Positions 43,108-51,922 are shown, counted from the first letter of the stretch. The stretch is DNA of 64,000 bases from Albimonas sp963977235 (GCF_963977235.1 NZ_CAXBOD010000003.1:1-64000); one strand, 5' to 3'. The notes: generated by a model from the letters alone, not told the origin. Made by a program: numbers and translations.

Positions 43108-44526
43108 TCAGCCCAGCTTGCGGTTGGGGGCGTAGATCTCGGCGGGGAGATCGTAGCCCCAGGTGGAGAACCGCTCCGCGAAGTGGGAGCGGATGCCGGT
43201 CGCCTCGAAGTGCCCCAGCACGGTGCCGTCGGCGTCGAGGCCGGTGCGCTTGAAGCGGAACACCTCGTGCATGGCCACGACCTCGCCCTCCATGCCGGTG
43301 ATCTCGGCGATATGGGTCATCCGGCGCGAGCCGTCGGACAGACGCGAGACCTGCACGATGACATGCACCGCCGAGGCGATCTGGCTGCGGGTCGCCTTCA
43401 GCGGGATGTCGATGCCCGACATCAGCATCATGTTCTCGATGCGGCCGATGGCGTCGCGGGGGCTGTTGGCGTGAACCGTGGTCATCGAGCCGTCGTGGCC
43501 GGTGTTCATCGCCTGGAGCATGTCGAGCACCTCGTCGCCGCGGGTCTCGCCGACGATGATCCGGTCGGGGCGCATGCGCAGCGCGTTCTTGAGCAGGATG
43601 CGCTGGGAGACCTCGCCCTTGCCCTCGACGTTGGCCGGCCGGCTTTCCATCCGGGCGATGTGGGTCTGCTGGAGCTGAAGCTCGGCGGTGTCCTCGATCG
43701 TGGCGATGCGCTCGTCATTGGCGATGAAGGAGCTGAGCGCGTTGAGCGTAGTGGTCTTGCCCGAGCCGGTGGAGCCCGAGACGACGACGTTCAGCCGGGT
43801 GGCGACGACCGCCTGCAGATAGGCCGCCATCTCCTCGGTGAAGGCGCCGTAGGCGATCAGCCGGTCGATCGAGAGCGGCGACTTGGAGAATTTGCGGATC
43901 GACAGCAGCGGGCCGTCGACCGCGCAGGGCGGCACCACGGCGTTGACGCGGCTGCCGTCGGCGAGGCGCGCGTCGACCCAGGGCTGGCTCTCGTCGACGC
44001 GGCGGCCCACGGCCGAGACGATCTTGTCGATCACCCGCAGCAGATGCTTGTTGTCCTTGAACTCCACGCCCGAGAGGACGAGCTTGCCGCGACGCTCGAT
44101 GAACACCTGGCGGGCGCCGTTGACCAGGATGTCCGAAACGCTGTCGTCCTTGAGCAGCGGCTCGAGCGGGCCGAGACCGGTGACCTCGTCGATCAGCTCC
44201 TGGGTCAGCAGCTCGGCCTCGGCGGCGTTGAGCACCATGCCCATGTCGCGCAGCCCCTCGCGGGCGATCGAGGCGACCTCGCGGCGCAGCTCGGCCTCGG
44301 GGACCTTGTCGATGATCGAGAGGTTGAGCGTGTCGAGCAGCCGGCGGTGAAGGTCGACCTTCACCTGCATCAGGCGCTGGCGACGCTTGATCTCGCGGTT
44401 CTCGGCGGCGGCGGCCTCGGCGGCGGCGGCGGCCTCCGCGGCCGCGGCGCGCTGGGCGGCGGCCTGGGCCGAGGCCGACATCTCGACGACCTTGGTCTCG
44501 GCCTCCTTCTGGTAGCGCTTGAACAT
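43108..44526 (-). CDS. tadA: Tad pilus assembly ATPase TadA/CpaF
   Basis: The 472-residue secretion ATPase that powers Flp pilus extension and retraction. Walker A is GSTGSGKTTT (251-260). An Asp box, a Walker B (RMRPDRIIVGETRGDE) and a His box (MTTVHANSPRDAI) follow. The N-terminal domain begins with an Ala/Glu-rich coiled stretch (residues ~15-45). The gene lies between tadZ and tadB with short spacings. Confidence 0.95.
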   Translation of the reverse strand: MFKRYQKEAETKVVEMSASAQAAAQRAAAAEAAAAAEAAAAENREIKRRQRLMQVKVDLHRRLLDTLNLSIIDKVPEAELRREVASIAREGLRDMGMVLNAAEAELLTQELIDEVTGLGPLEPLLKDDSVSDILVNGARQVFIERRGKLVLSGVEFKDNKHLLRVIDKIVSAVGRRVDESQPWVDARLADGSRVNAVVPPCAVDGPLLSIRKFSKSPLSIDRLIAYGAFTEEMAAYLQAVVATRLNVVVSGSTGSGKTTTLNALSSFIANDERIATIEDTAELQLQQTHIARMESRPANVEGKGEVSQRILLKNALRMRPDRIIVGETRGDEVLDMLQAMNTGHDGSMTTVHANSPRDAIGRIENMMLMSGIDIPLKATRSQIASAVHVIVQVSRLSDGSRRMTHIAEITGMEGEVVAMHEVFRFKRTGLDADGTVLGHFEATGIRSHFAERFSTWGYDLPAEIYAPNRKLG

Positions 44527-44567
44527 GCGCCGATCTCCTTACGCGGCCCCCGGCGCCCGGCCCGGTG

Positions 44568-45764
44568 TCAGGCGGGCGCCGTGCGGGAGGCCTGGACCTC
44601 TTCGAGGACGGCGCGGGCGGTCTTGCGGATTTCCTTCCGCAGGGCGTTGCCCGAGGCGAACTCGGCCAGCGGCGAGCCATGATCGCAGGCCTGGATCACC
44701 GCCTTGCCCCCGTCCGGCAACAACACTCCATACTCGATTCCAAGCGTTTCCGCCATTTTCTTGACCCGCCCTCTTGCGCCGAAATCTCCGAAACCCGGCA
44801 CCCGGTTCATCACGTAGTCGACCTTGTCGAAGGGCAGCTCCTCGGCCTGCAGCGCCCGCAGGAAGCGCAGCATGTTCTGGGCCGAGCGCATGTCGATCTC
44901 CATCACCGCCCAGAACCTCTGGGCGGAGGCGAGCGCGGTCTCGGTCCACTCGGTCAGCGTGCTGGGCATGTCGACGATCACCACGTCGAAGGCGTCGCGC
45001 GCAAAGCCCAGCAGCTTCTCGACGTCGGGGGGCGAGACGATGTTCAGCGGCAGCGCGTCGGCGGGCGCGGTCAGCACCGAGATGCGCTTGCCCCGATCCT
45101 CGAGCGCGGCGGCAAAGCCGTTGGGATCGGCGCGGTCGATGCCGGTCAGCAGCTCGAACACCGAATCCCGGCGCGGCATGTCGAGGTAGGTGGCGACCGA
45201 GCCGTACTGGAAGTCGAAATCGAGGATCGCGATCTTCAGGCCGGTCTTGCGCGCCTCGTTGGCGATCTCCCAGGCGAGGTTGACCGCGAAGGTGGTGGCG
45301 CCGACGCCCCCCGCCACGCCGTAGACCGGGTAGATCAGGCCGTTGCGCGCGACGCGGCTCTCGCCCTCCTGGCGCAGATCGCCGAGCTGGGCGAGGCTCT
45401 CGGCCAGGGCGCCGGCGGGCAGCGGCACCGGCAGGAAGTCCTCGGCGCCCGCGCGCATCATCCGGTGGACGGCCATCGGCGGCAGGTCCTGGACCAGCAG
45501 CACCATCATCGAGCCGCGCGCCCGGCCCAGCGAGATCAGCGAGACCAGCTCGTCGATGCGGCCGAGGTCGGTGGCGTCCACGGCCAGCAGCGCATAGGCG
45601 GGGGGCTCGGCGTCGAGCGCCTTGCGCAGGCCGCGCAGGGTGACCGCGGCCCAGCCGCCGTCGGGAAATTCGGCCTCGAGTTCGCGCCGCAGCCCGTCGA
45701 AGGCGTCGAGGTTCTCCGCCACGACCATCATGTCGGCCGCATCGCCGCCGCGTTTGAGGATCAT
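44568..45764 (-). CDS. tadZ: Tad localisation ATPase TadZ/CpaE
   Basis: A 398-residue protein with an N-terminal atypical receiver-like domain (residues ~1-125) and a C-terminal MinD/ParA-type ATPase domain. The deviant Walker A is GVAGGVGATTFAVNLA (near 148-163). TadZ marks the pole or site where the Tad apparatus assembles. The signature lysine of ParA proteins is replaced in the loop, as in other TadZ/CpaE proteins, so ATP turnover may be weak (inference). It is upstream of tadA by 41 bases. Confidence 0.92.
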   Translation of the reverse strand: MILKRGGDAADMMVVAENLDAFDGLRRELEAEFPDGGWAAVTLRGLRKALDAEPPAYALLAVDATDLGRIDELVSLISLGRARGSMMVLLVQDLPPMAVHRMMRAGAEDFLPVPLPAGALAESLAQLGDLRQEGESRVARNGLIYPVYGVAGGVGATTFAVNLAWEIANEARKTGLKIAILDFDFQYGSVATYLDMPRRDSVFELLTGIDRADPNGFAAALEDRGKRISVLTAPADALPLNIVSPPDVEKLLGFARDAFDVVIVDMPSTLTEWTETALASAQRFWAVMEIDMRSAQNMLRFLRALQAEELPFDKVDYVMNRVPGFGDFGARGRVKKMAETLGIEYGVLLPDGGKAVIQACDHGSPLAEFASGNALRKEIRKTARAVLEEVQASRTAPA

Positions 45765-45939
45765 TCCGTCGCGCCCCTTCCAGACGGCGGCGCCATGCCG
45801 CCTTCCGACGCGCTAGCGGACATGGACGCGGTCCGCAAGCCAACCCCGATCCGCGGCGCGCCGTCCGCAGGGGGGAGAACAGGTCCGCCGGGCGCGGACG
45901 GGGAGGGTCCGGGAGAGCCGGACAGGAGACGCGCCGCCC

Positions 45940-46584
45940 TCAGCCGCCGCCGCTGGGCAGGGCGATCACCGCCTCGCTCTCGTCGGCGGTGTACTGGCTG
46001 TAGACGACGGCGGCGCGCTTGCCGTCGAAGGCGCGGCGCTTCCAGCCCAGGCCATAGCCCTCGACCACCGTCACCGCGCGGCGGTTGAGACGCTCGCGGT
46101 CCTGGGTGGGGACCACCGGCTCGCTTTCGCCGCGGGTCGCGACCAGCAGCAGGCGGTCCTCGCCCACGCCCATGCCGGTCAGGGCGCGGGCGGCGGCGGC
46201 GGCGCGGCGCAGGCCGATCCGCTGGTTGTAGGCGTTGGCGCCGACAAGGTCGGCGTGGCCGTAGATCGCCACCAGCGCCGAAGGGTTCGCGACCAACCAC
46301 TCGGCCTGGCCCTGCAGGGCGACGAGGGCCGCGGGCTCGAGGACGTCGCTGTCGAAGGCGAAGGTGATCGTCGGCTCGGCCGCGGCGGCGAACTGCGCCG
46401 CCATCAGGCGCAGCCGCTCGGGATCGACGATGCCGCGCATCGCCAGGATGTTCTCGCGGTTGGCATAGCCGTGCTGGTCGGGATTGGGCAGCCCGCCCGC
46501 CGGCGTGTTGCATGCCGCGAGCAGCAGCGCCGCGGCGAGCGCCGCCAGCGCCCCCCCTCGCCCTGCCCGCTCATTCGAGGACAT
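45940..46584 (-). CDS. OmpA-like lipoprotein of the Tad locus
   Basis: A 214-residue protein with lipobox LLAAC (Cys25) and an OmpA-type peptidoglycan-binding domain at about 75-180 (FAFDSDVLEPAA, ALVAIYGHADLVGANAYNQRIG, RLNRRAVTVV). It sits in the place where other Tad loci carry CpaD/TadD-type lipoproteins and probably anchors the secretin to the cell wall (inference). Its start overlaps the end of the secretin gene by 14 bases, so expression is coupled. Confidence 0.87.
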   Translation of the reverse strand: MSSNERAGRGGALAALAAALLLAACNTPAGGLPNPDQHGYANRENILAMRGIVDPERLRLMAAQFAAAAEPTITFAFDSDVLEPAALVALQGQAEWLVANPSALVAIYGHADLVGANAYNQRIGLRRAAAAARALTGMGVGEDRLLLVATRGESEPVVPTQDRERLNRRAVTVVEGYGLGWKRRAFDGKRAAVVYSQYTADESEAVIALPSGGG

Positions 46585-48043
46585 AGCCGAACTCCCCCTC
46601 GAAGTTGCGCGAGCCGACGGAGCGGGCGATGGGGTCGCGCTCGGCCTCGAGCTTGCCCAGCAGGAACAGCTCCCGCTCGGAGGGCACGCGCAGGCGGTCG
46701 CCGGGCAGCTGCACCACGTCGTCCTTGACCGGATCGACCAGATAGGCCGTGACCAGGATCACCAGCTCGGTCTGCCGACGCTGGAAGCCCGACGAGCGGA
46801 ACAGCGCCCCCAGGACCGGCACGTCGCCCACCCAGGGGATCTGGCTGGCGTTGTCGCGGAAGTCGTCCTGCAGAAGGCCCGCGATGGCGAAGCTGTCGCC
46901 GTCCTTCAGCTCGATGGTGGTGCGGGCGCGCCGGGTGGAGAAGCCGTTGAACTGGATGCCCTGGTTCTCGATCACGATCGAGGCGTCGATGGCCGAGCTT
47001 TCCGCCTCGAGCTCGAGGTTGATCAGGTCGCCGTCGACCACCGTGGGCGTGAAGCCCAGCGAGATGCCGAAGGGCCGGTATTCCACCGCAATGTTGCCGT
47101 CGTCGCCGCCGTAGACGGGGATCGGATATTCGCCGCCGGCCAGAAAGTTGGCGGTGTCGCCCGACAGCGCCACCAGGTTCGGCTCGGCGAGCGTGCGGGC
47201 GTAGCCCTTGCTCTCGAGCGCGTCGACGGTCAGCGAGGCGAAGACCCCCCCGGCGCCGAAACTGACGCCCAGGATGCCCTCGGGGTTGCCGCCGGGCGTG
47301 TAGCCGGTGTCGGGGTCGCCGTCGATCTGGAAGCCGCCGTTGTTGTCGTTGACCAGGAAGTCGGCGTGCTCGCCGCCGATGGCCCAGTTGCCCGCGCCCA
47401 CGCCGAAGGCCCAGTTGAAGCCCAGTTCCTTGGCCGCGTTGCGCTGCACCTCGGCGAAGCGCACCCGCAGCAGCACCTGCTGGGAGCCGCCCACCGTCAG
47501 CATGTTCGAGACCCGGCCCGGCGCATAGCGCTCGGCCAGCTCCAGCGCGCGCGAGAGGCGCACGGTCGAGGACACGTTGCCCGACAGAACGATGCCGTCC
47601 GCGGCCGAGCGCACCTGGATCCGCTCCTGCGGGAGGATGTCGGAGAGGCGCTCCTTGAACTCGGCGAGGTCGGGGCCGACGGAGACCGAGATGTTGGTGA
47701 TCAGCCGCCCGTTGGGCCCCAGCAGGGTCAGTGTGGTGCGCCCGGCCATCTTGCCCAGGATGTAGACCGAACGGTTGGACAGCGCGGCGACGTCGGCGAT
47801 GGCGGGGTTGGCGACCGAGACCTCGGCGAAGGCCTCGGCGGATTCGATGACGATGGCGCGGTTGACCGCGACGCTGAGGTCCGGCGAGGCGGCGCCCTCG
47901 AGCACCCGGATCACCGGCGCGCCCTGGGCCCGCGCGACGCCCGGCGCCTGCAGGAGGGCGCCGGCCATGGCGGTCGCGACCAGCATCGCCCCGGCGGCCC
48001 GCGCGAGGTCGCGCAGACGCCTGGCCTGGCGTCGCCGGATCAT
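46571..48043 (-). CDS. rcpA: Tad secretin RcpA/CpaC
   Basis: The 490-residue outer-membrane secretin through which the Flp pilus exits. A signal peptide ends near residue 40 (ARA-QG). An N-terminal BON/STN-like region (about 45-200) holds the pilus-secretin NRAIVIESAEAFAEVSVANP segment, and the secretin domain (about 225-455) ends with VPVLGALFRSSGFQRRQTELVILVT, the family signature. A 302-base gap (48044-48345) with two hairpins and a candidate promoter lies before it, so it probably starts a transcript of its own that runs to tadD or cpaA. Confidence 0.93.
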   Translation of the reverse strand: MIRRRQARRLRDLARAAGAMLVATAMAGALLQAPGVARAQGAPVIRVLEGAASPDLSVAVNRAIVIESAEAFAEVSVANPAIADVAALSNRSVYILGKMAGRTTLTLLGPNGRLITNISVSVGPDLAEFKERLSDILPQERIQVRSAADGIVLSGNVSSTVRLSRALELAERYAPGRVSNMLTVGGSQQVLLRVRFAEVQRNAAKELGFNWAFGVGAGNWAIGGEHADFLVNDNNGGFQIDGDPDTGYTPGGNPEGILGVSFGAGGVFASLTVDALESKGYARTLAEPNLVALSGDTANFLAGGEYPIPVYGGDDGNIAVEYRPFGISLGFTPTVVDGDLINLELEAESSAIDASIVIENQGIQFNGFSTRRARTTIELKDGDSFAIAGLLQDDFRDNASQIPWVGDVPVLGALFRSSGFQRRQTELVILVTAYLVDPVKDDVVQLPGDRLRVPSERELFLLGKLEAERDPIARSVGSRNFEGEFGYVLE

Positions 48044-48100
48044 GCCGCTGCTCCCCTCACTGTCGATACCCCGCTTTAAGAGTCAGGCGCAAACCTCGGG

Positions 48101-48130
48101 AATAAAGCTCTTTTCGAATTCGACCTTCAA
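48101..48130 (-). promoter_or_regulatory. Candidate promoter for the rcpA-tad unit
   Basis: On the minus strand TTGAAG (plus 48125-48130), 18 bases, then TTTATT (plus 48101-48106) resemble -35 and -10 boxes, in a stretch markedly AT-richer than its surroundings. It lies about 60 bases before the secretin start codon. The -10 match is moderate, so a different start within the same AT-rich block is possible. Confidence 0.35.
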
Positions 48131-48311
48131 GATACTTCGGGGCGGCCGGAAACAGGATTGCGGGCGGCGCGCGCAAACTGTGGCCAAATGGCGACGCTGA
48201 GGAGCCTCGCCGGACGGATCGTCGCCGAGGGGCGCGGCGCCGGAAGCGAGGGACAGACGAGCGCGCCGCGCCCCTTTCGGGACGCGGCGCGGGACGGCGC
48301 GGGAACGGGCT

Positions 48312-48338
48312 GCGCCGCGGGACGGGACCCCGCGGCGC
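48312..48338 (-). terminator. Hairpin after cpaB
   Basis: GCGCCGCGGG (48312-48321) pairs perfectly with CCCGCGGCGC (48329-48338) across seven bases, 7 bases past the cpaB stop codon on the minus strand. A second hairpin follows at 48263-48290 (12 pairs, one mismatch). Together they suggest that the flp-cpaB message ends here, before the secretin gene. Confidence 0.6.
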
Positions 48339-48345
48339 TCGCGCT

Positions 48346-49179
48346 TCAGTGCATGGTCTTGACCTCGACCTGGCTGCCGCGGCGAACGATGACGCGCACT
48401 TCGGGCTCGGGCTCGGGGGCCGCCTCGACAGGCTCCGGCTCGGAGGCCGGGGCCTCCTCGACCACGCCGAGCAGGGCGTTGCGGTCGAGCACGCCGGCGT
48501 CGTTCACCGCCTCGCCGCCAAAGCCGCGCAGCGACAGCGACAGGCTGCCCACCGAGGAGGCCAGCGTCAGCGCCTGCACCTGCTCGGGCGTGCCCTGCAC
48601 GGTGACGGTCTTGGCGATCTTGGCCTCGATCCGGTCGGGATCGGTGTCCTGGTCGACGGCCACGATCTCGATGTTCTGGATCAGCACGCGGGCGGTCGGA
48701 CCGGCGCGGTCCTTGGTGGTCAGGATGATGTCCACCCGGCTGCCCGGCAGCAGGAAGCCGCCCACGGCCGAGGCCGCGTCGACCGGCAGGGTGTAGGCGC
48801 GCATCCCCGGCTCGATCAGCGTGGCGACCGTGGCGCGCTGCCCGAAGCCGGTGATCTTGGATTTCAGGATCAGCTCGCTGGGCTCCATACGGCGCAGCAC
48901 GGTGCGCGGCTTCACGTCCTCGCCCTCGCCGAACAGCTCGGTGGGGGAGGTGAAGGCGTTCTCGGGCACGGCGTCGGCCGGGAAGCGCACCACGCGCACA
49001 TCGGCCTTGGTCAGCGGCTGACCGAATTTCAGGTCCTTGTTCGCCACCGCGACGGGCACGGTCGCGACGGGATCGCCGGCGCGCGCCTCGGCGGCCTGCA
49101 CCTTGGCGAAGACATACCAGGCGGCGCCTCCGGCGAGCGCCAGCCCTGCGACGAAGATGAATACGGCGAGCGATCTCAT
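48346..49179 (-). CDS. cpaB: Flp pilus assembly protein CpaB/RcpC
   Basis: A 277-residue periplasmic protein with one N-terminal membrane helix (residues ~3-22) and an SAF domain (about 45-110, from VPVAVANKDLKFGQPLTKADVRVV), followed by the RcpC/CpaB C-terminal fold (GFLLPGSRVDIILTTKD). RcpC supports pilus display and the outer-membrane complex. The last 40 residues are Glu/Pro-rich. The frame is open upstream, but the ATG at 49179 directly precedes the signal anchor. It follows flp on the same strand at 179 bases, with a strong hairpin between. Confidence 0.9.
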   Translation of the reverse strand: MRSLAVFIFVAGLALAGGAAWYVFAKVQAAEARAGDPVATVPVAVANKDLKFGQPLTKADVRVVRFPADAVPENAFTSPTELFGEGEDVKPRTVLRRMEPSELILKSKITGFGQRATVATLIEPGMRAYTLPVDAASAVGGFLLPGSRVDIILTTKDRAGPTARVLIQNIEIVAVDQDTDPDRIEAKIAKTVTVQGTPEQVQALTLASSVGSLSLSLRGFGGEAVNDAGVLDRNALLGVVEEAPASEPEPVEAAPEPEPEVRVIVRRGSQVEVKTMH

Positions 49180-49296
49180 GGCGGCGGCCTCGCTGCGGTC
49201 AGGATTGCGTCCGGGTCTGGAATGGCGCGAGCCGCCCACGGTCGTTCGACCGGGAGCGGCTCAGCCGATCAACTGATGTCCGAGGCTTCCCGCGGG

Positions 49297-49325
49297 GTCC
49301 GCGTCGCGTCTGGCGCGACGCGGAC
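49297..49325 (-). terminator. Hairpin after flp pilin gene
   Basis: GTCCGCGTCGCG (49297-49308) pairs perfectly with CGCGACGCGGAC (49314-49325) across TCTGG, with an outer CCGCGG/CCGCGG extension. It lies 33 bases past the pilin stop codon. Such a hairpin after a major pilin gene often stabilises the message or partly ends it, so that pilin is made in excess over cpaB (inference). Confidence 0.65.
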
Positions 49326-49358
49326 CTGGCCGCGGAAGCCGTGCGGCTCAGATCAGGA

Positions 49359-49568
49359 TCACTCGGTCACCCACTGACCGGAGACCTCGCCGGCGCCCAC
49401 GGACAGCTCGGCGTCGATCGAGGTCATCAGCGCGTCGACACCGCCCGACAGGGTGGTGATGGCGCCGATCGAGAGGATCACGACGGCGGCGGTCAGCACG
49501 ACCCAGTCGACGGTCACGGCGCCGGACTCGTCGGAGATCACGCGGCGGGCTTTGGTGAAGATGTTCAT
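49359..49568 (-). CDS. flp: Flp-family type IVb pilin
   Basis: A 69-residue prepilin, the probable main subunit of the Tad pilus. The leader MNIFTKARRVISDESG ends at Gly16, and the mature part begins AVTVDWVVLTAAVVILSIG. Asp21 stands where many Flp pilins have Glu at position +5. One hydrophobic helix follows. The extra 12 codons in the open frame upstream are not needed. It is first in line with cpaB downstream. Confidence 0.92.
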   Translation of the reverse strand: MNIFTKARRVISDESGAVTVDWVVLTAAVVILSIGAITTLSGGVDALMTSIDAELSVGAGEVSGQWVTE

Positions 49569-49921
49569 GTCAGGCTTCCTTCTGCAACACGGGATCCGGC
49601 TCATGCCTGGAAGGATCCCTCATCGCCCACTCGGGCGAACACTTACTAAACCCCGGACCGGGGCACGGAACTGCGCCCCACGCGGGGCGGTCTGGTTCGC
49701 GGCTTCGGATAACCTCTGCTGCGGTGCTCATATACATGAACGTCTCGGATCTGGAAATCAACCCGATTCGTCGGGGCTGGATCAGGAAATGCGCGCGTGT
49801 TTAAGTTGATCAATCATGAACGACCCTCTGGAAACTCGCCCCGAAGCGCAGATCGATGGGGGCGGGGTCCGAATGCAGGGGGCGCCTGAGCGGCGGGCCC
49901 GCCGCGGCTCACGCGGCAGAA
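49569..49921. other. Non-coding stretch between two pilin genes
   Basis: This stretch, between the start of flp and the tandem repeat after the second pilin gene, holds no gene I can support. It contains two GC hairpins (CCCCGGACCGGGG near 49652 and CCCCACGCGGGG near 49677) and two AT-rich blocks (around 49728 and 49800, the latter with TTGATCAA). The AT-rich blocks probably include the flp promoter, but I cannot fix a -35/-10 pair. Confidence 0.5.
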
Positions 49922-49969
49922 GTCAGGTCCAGGCGTCGTCGGGTCCAGGTGTCGTCAGGTCCAGGAGTC
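49922..49969. repeat. Three tandem 16-base repeats at end of second pilin gene
   Basis: The units 49922-49937, 49938-49953 and 49954-49969 share GTCRGGTCCAGGNGTC. Units 1 and 3 differ at one position and unit 2 at two. The third unit contains the stop codon of the minus-strand pilin gene (TCA at 49955-49957) and its last Trp-Thr codons. Tandem arrays of this kind can gain or lose units by slippage. Confidence 0.85.
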
Positions 49970-50158
49970 CTCGACCGCAACGGCGCCGTCGTTGATCAGC
50001 TGCGTCACCGCATCGAGAAGCGCCTGCAGGCCGTCGCTGAAGGCGGTGCCGAAGCTTATGGTCAGCATGATGACGCTCGCGGACAGGATCACGAAATCCG
50101 CCGTCACCGCGCCATCCTCGCGTGCCACGAGGCGGGAGATATGCTTGTACTCGAGCAA
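49955..50158 (-). CDS. Second Flp-like pilin
   Basis: A 67-residue Flp-like prepilin that parallels the first: leader MLEYKHISRLVAREDG ends at Gly16, and the mature part begins AVTADFVILSASVIMLTIS, again with Asp21. It has only about 36% identity with the other pilin by eye, so it may be a minor pilin. The apparent start is TTG at 50158, without a clear ribosome-binding site. This, plus the tandem repeat at its end, leaves open whether it is well expressed. It is divergent from the lytic transglycosylase gene. Confidence 0.75.
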   Translation of the reverse strand: MLEYKHISRLVAREDGAVTADFVILSASVIMLTISFGTAFSDGLQALLDAVTQLINDGAVAVEDSWT

Positions 50159-50248
50159 GGTTACGCACCGTTTCTCTGGACTGGCCCCTTGTTACACCAT
50201 CTCGCAGCTTTCAGCCACATGAACCTAGGGCGCCCCGAGGGCTCGCGC

Positions 50249-51154
50249 ATGGGGCGACCTGTGGTCGCGTCGGCCGGCCCGGCGCCCCGGGGCGGGCGGC
50301 TGCGGGGCCTTCTGGCGGCGGGTCTGGCGGTGGTTGCGCTGGCCGGTCCGACGCAGGCGCAGCTCGGCCTGTCGCGTCTGCCGGCCGGTGAGGTCGGGTT
50401 TCGCAGCGTGACCCCGCCCGCCCCCGGGACCCGGAAGCGGATTGTCTTTCACGATCAGCCTGTTGCGCCGGCCGTCAAGGCCGCGGCGCAGGGGTTCTGG
50501 TCCCGGCCGGAGGCGCGGCCGGAGGTGACGCTAGGGCGTCCCGTCGCGCCGGCGCTGAAAGCCGCCGCGGCCTGGGGCGACGCCGGCGGGCGCAGGGCCG
50601 CGTCAGACCGCGCCACGGCCCGCCGGATCATGGCGGCCCACGGCCCGGCGATGCTGGGCGCGGCGCAGAGCTCGGGCCTGTCGCTGAACCTGCTGCTGGC
50701 GGTGGCGATCGCGGAATCGGGCGGTGATTCGCGCGCGGTCAGCCCCAAGGGAGCCCGCGGACTGATGCAGCTGATGCCCGCCACCGCCGCGGAACTGGGC
50801 GTGGGAGACGCGTTCTCGCCCGCGCAGGCGGCCCCGGGCGCGGCCCGGCACCTCGAGGCGCTGCTGCGCCGCTTCGACGAGGATCCGCTGGCGGCCCTGG
50901 CGGCCTACAACGCCGGCGCGGGCGCGGTGGCGAGTCGCGGCGGCGTGCCCCCCTGGGCCGAGACCCGCGCCTATGTCCCCCGGGTGCTCGCCGCCGCCGC
51001 GGCGGTGCAGGAGCTGTGCCTGACCCCGCCCGCAAGCTTCCGCGAGCCCTGCGCCCCCTCGGCCGGGCTGCACCGCCCGGCAGCGGCCGCGCCCGCCCCT
51101 GCCCGTTCGGCCGCGCGGGGCGCCCGACCGGGCTGGGTCGCCGCGCCGCGCTGA
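50249..51154 (+). CDS. Lytic transglycosylase next to Tad locus
   Basis: A 301-residue exported SLT-type muramidase. A signal peptide covers the first ~35 residues (RLRGLLAAGLAVVALAGPTQA). The catalytic domain (about 130-245) has the active Glu in VAIAESGGDSRAVSPKGARG, then LMQLMPATAAELGV and LAAYNAGAGAV. It could open the peptidoglycan for the pilus apparatus, as suggested by its place beside the Tad genes (inference). I choose the ATG at 50249, with GAGG eight bases upstream. An ATG ten codons earlier is in frame but has no ribosome-binding site. The C-terminal 60 residues are Ala/Pro-rich. Confidence 0.87.
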   Translation: MGRPVVASAGPAPRGGRLRGLLAAGLAVVALAGPTQAQLGLSRLPAGEVGFRSVTPPAPGTRKRIVFHDQPVAPAVKAAAQGFWSRPEARPEVTLGRPVAPALKAAAAWGDAGGRRAASDRATARRIMAAHGPAMLGAAQSSGLSLNLLLAVAIAESGGDSRAVSPKGARGLMQLMPATAAELGVGDAFSPAQAAPGAARHLEALLRRFDEDPLAALAAYNAGAGAVASRGGVPPWAETRAYVPRVLAAAAAVQELCLTPPASFREPCAPSAGLHRPAAAAPAPARSAARGARPGWVAAPR

Positions 51155-51244
51155 TCCCGCCGGCCGGGGAAGCCCCCCGAAATGCAACAGCGCCCCCGCG
51201 GCGAGGGAGCCCTGCGATGTCGGTTCAAGCCGGCGGCACGGCGG

Positions 51245-51874
51245 TCAGTCGACCAGCGTCGCCTCGGTCTTGGCGCGGATCTCGTCCATCTCGACGCCCT
51301 CGGCGAGCTCGACGACCTTCAGCCCGCCCTCGACCACGTCGAAGACGCCCAGGTTGGTGATGATCCGGTCCACCACGCCCGTGCCGGTCAGCGGCAGGGT
51401 GCATTCCTTGAGCAGCTTCGATTCGCCGGCCTTGTTGGCGTGATCCATGATCACCACCACCCGCTCGACGCCCGCCACCAGGTCCATGGCGCCGCCCATG
51501 CCCTTCACCAGCTTGCCCGGGATCATCCAGTTGGCGAGATCCCCGTTCTCGGCCACCTCCATCGCGCCCAGGATCGCCATGGCGATCTTGCCGCCGCGGA
51601 TCATCGCGAAGCTGGTCGAGCTGTCGAAATAGGCGGTGTGGGGCAGCGCCGTCACCGTCTGCTTGCCGGCGTTGATCAGGTCGGCGTCGACCTCGTTCTC
51701 GGTCGGGAACGGGCCGATGCCGAGCATCCCGTTCTCGGACTGCAAGGTCACGTCCACCCCCTCGGGGATGAAGTTGGCCACCAGCGTCGGGATGCCGATC
51801 CCGAGGTTCACGTACATGCCGTCCTCGAGCTCCTGCGCGGCTCGTGCGGCCATCTGGTCACGGTCCCAGGGCAT
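51245..51874 (-). CDS. scoB: 3-oxoacid CoA-transferase subunit B
   Basis: With ScoA it transfers CoA from succinyl-CoA to acetoacetate or a related 3-oxoacid. The 209-residue subunit carries the catalytic glutamate in QSENGMLGIGP (near 46-56), after NLGIGIPTLVANFIPEG. MDHANKAGESKLLKEC is typical of the succinyl-CoA:3-oxoacid type. Its start lies 48 bases after the methyltransferase gene that separates it from scoA. Confidence 0.94.
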   Translation of the reverse strand: MPWDRDQMAARAAQELEDGMYVNLGIGIPTLVANFIPEGVDVTLQSENGMLGIGPFPTENEVDADLINAGKQTVTALPHTAYFDSSTSFAMIRGGKIAMAILGAMEVAENGDLANWMIPGKLVKGMGGAMDLVAGVERVVVIMDHANKAGESKLLKECTLPLTGTGVVDRIITNLGVFDVVEGGLKVVELAEGVEMDEIRAKTEATLVD

Positions 51875-51922
51875 TGTCGTCTCCTTCGCGCGCGGCCGCG
51901 GGGGCCGGCGTCCTCAAAGATG

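Noticed and set aside
41719..44682. A 987-codon plus-strand open frame across the tad genes
   Set aside because: It is antisense to tadC, tadB and tadA, whose motifs and tight spacing leave no doubt. The translation is a His/Arg/Asp-rich shadow.
49570..49761. A 63-codon minus-strand open frame between the two pilin genes
   Set aside because: It overlaps the probable flp promoter region, has no ribosome-binding site or family resemblance, and contains the GC hairpins noted there.
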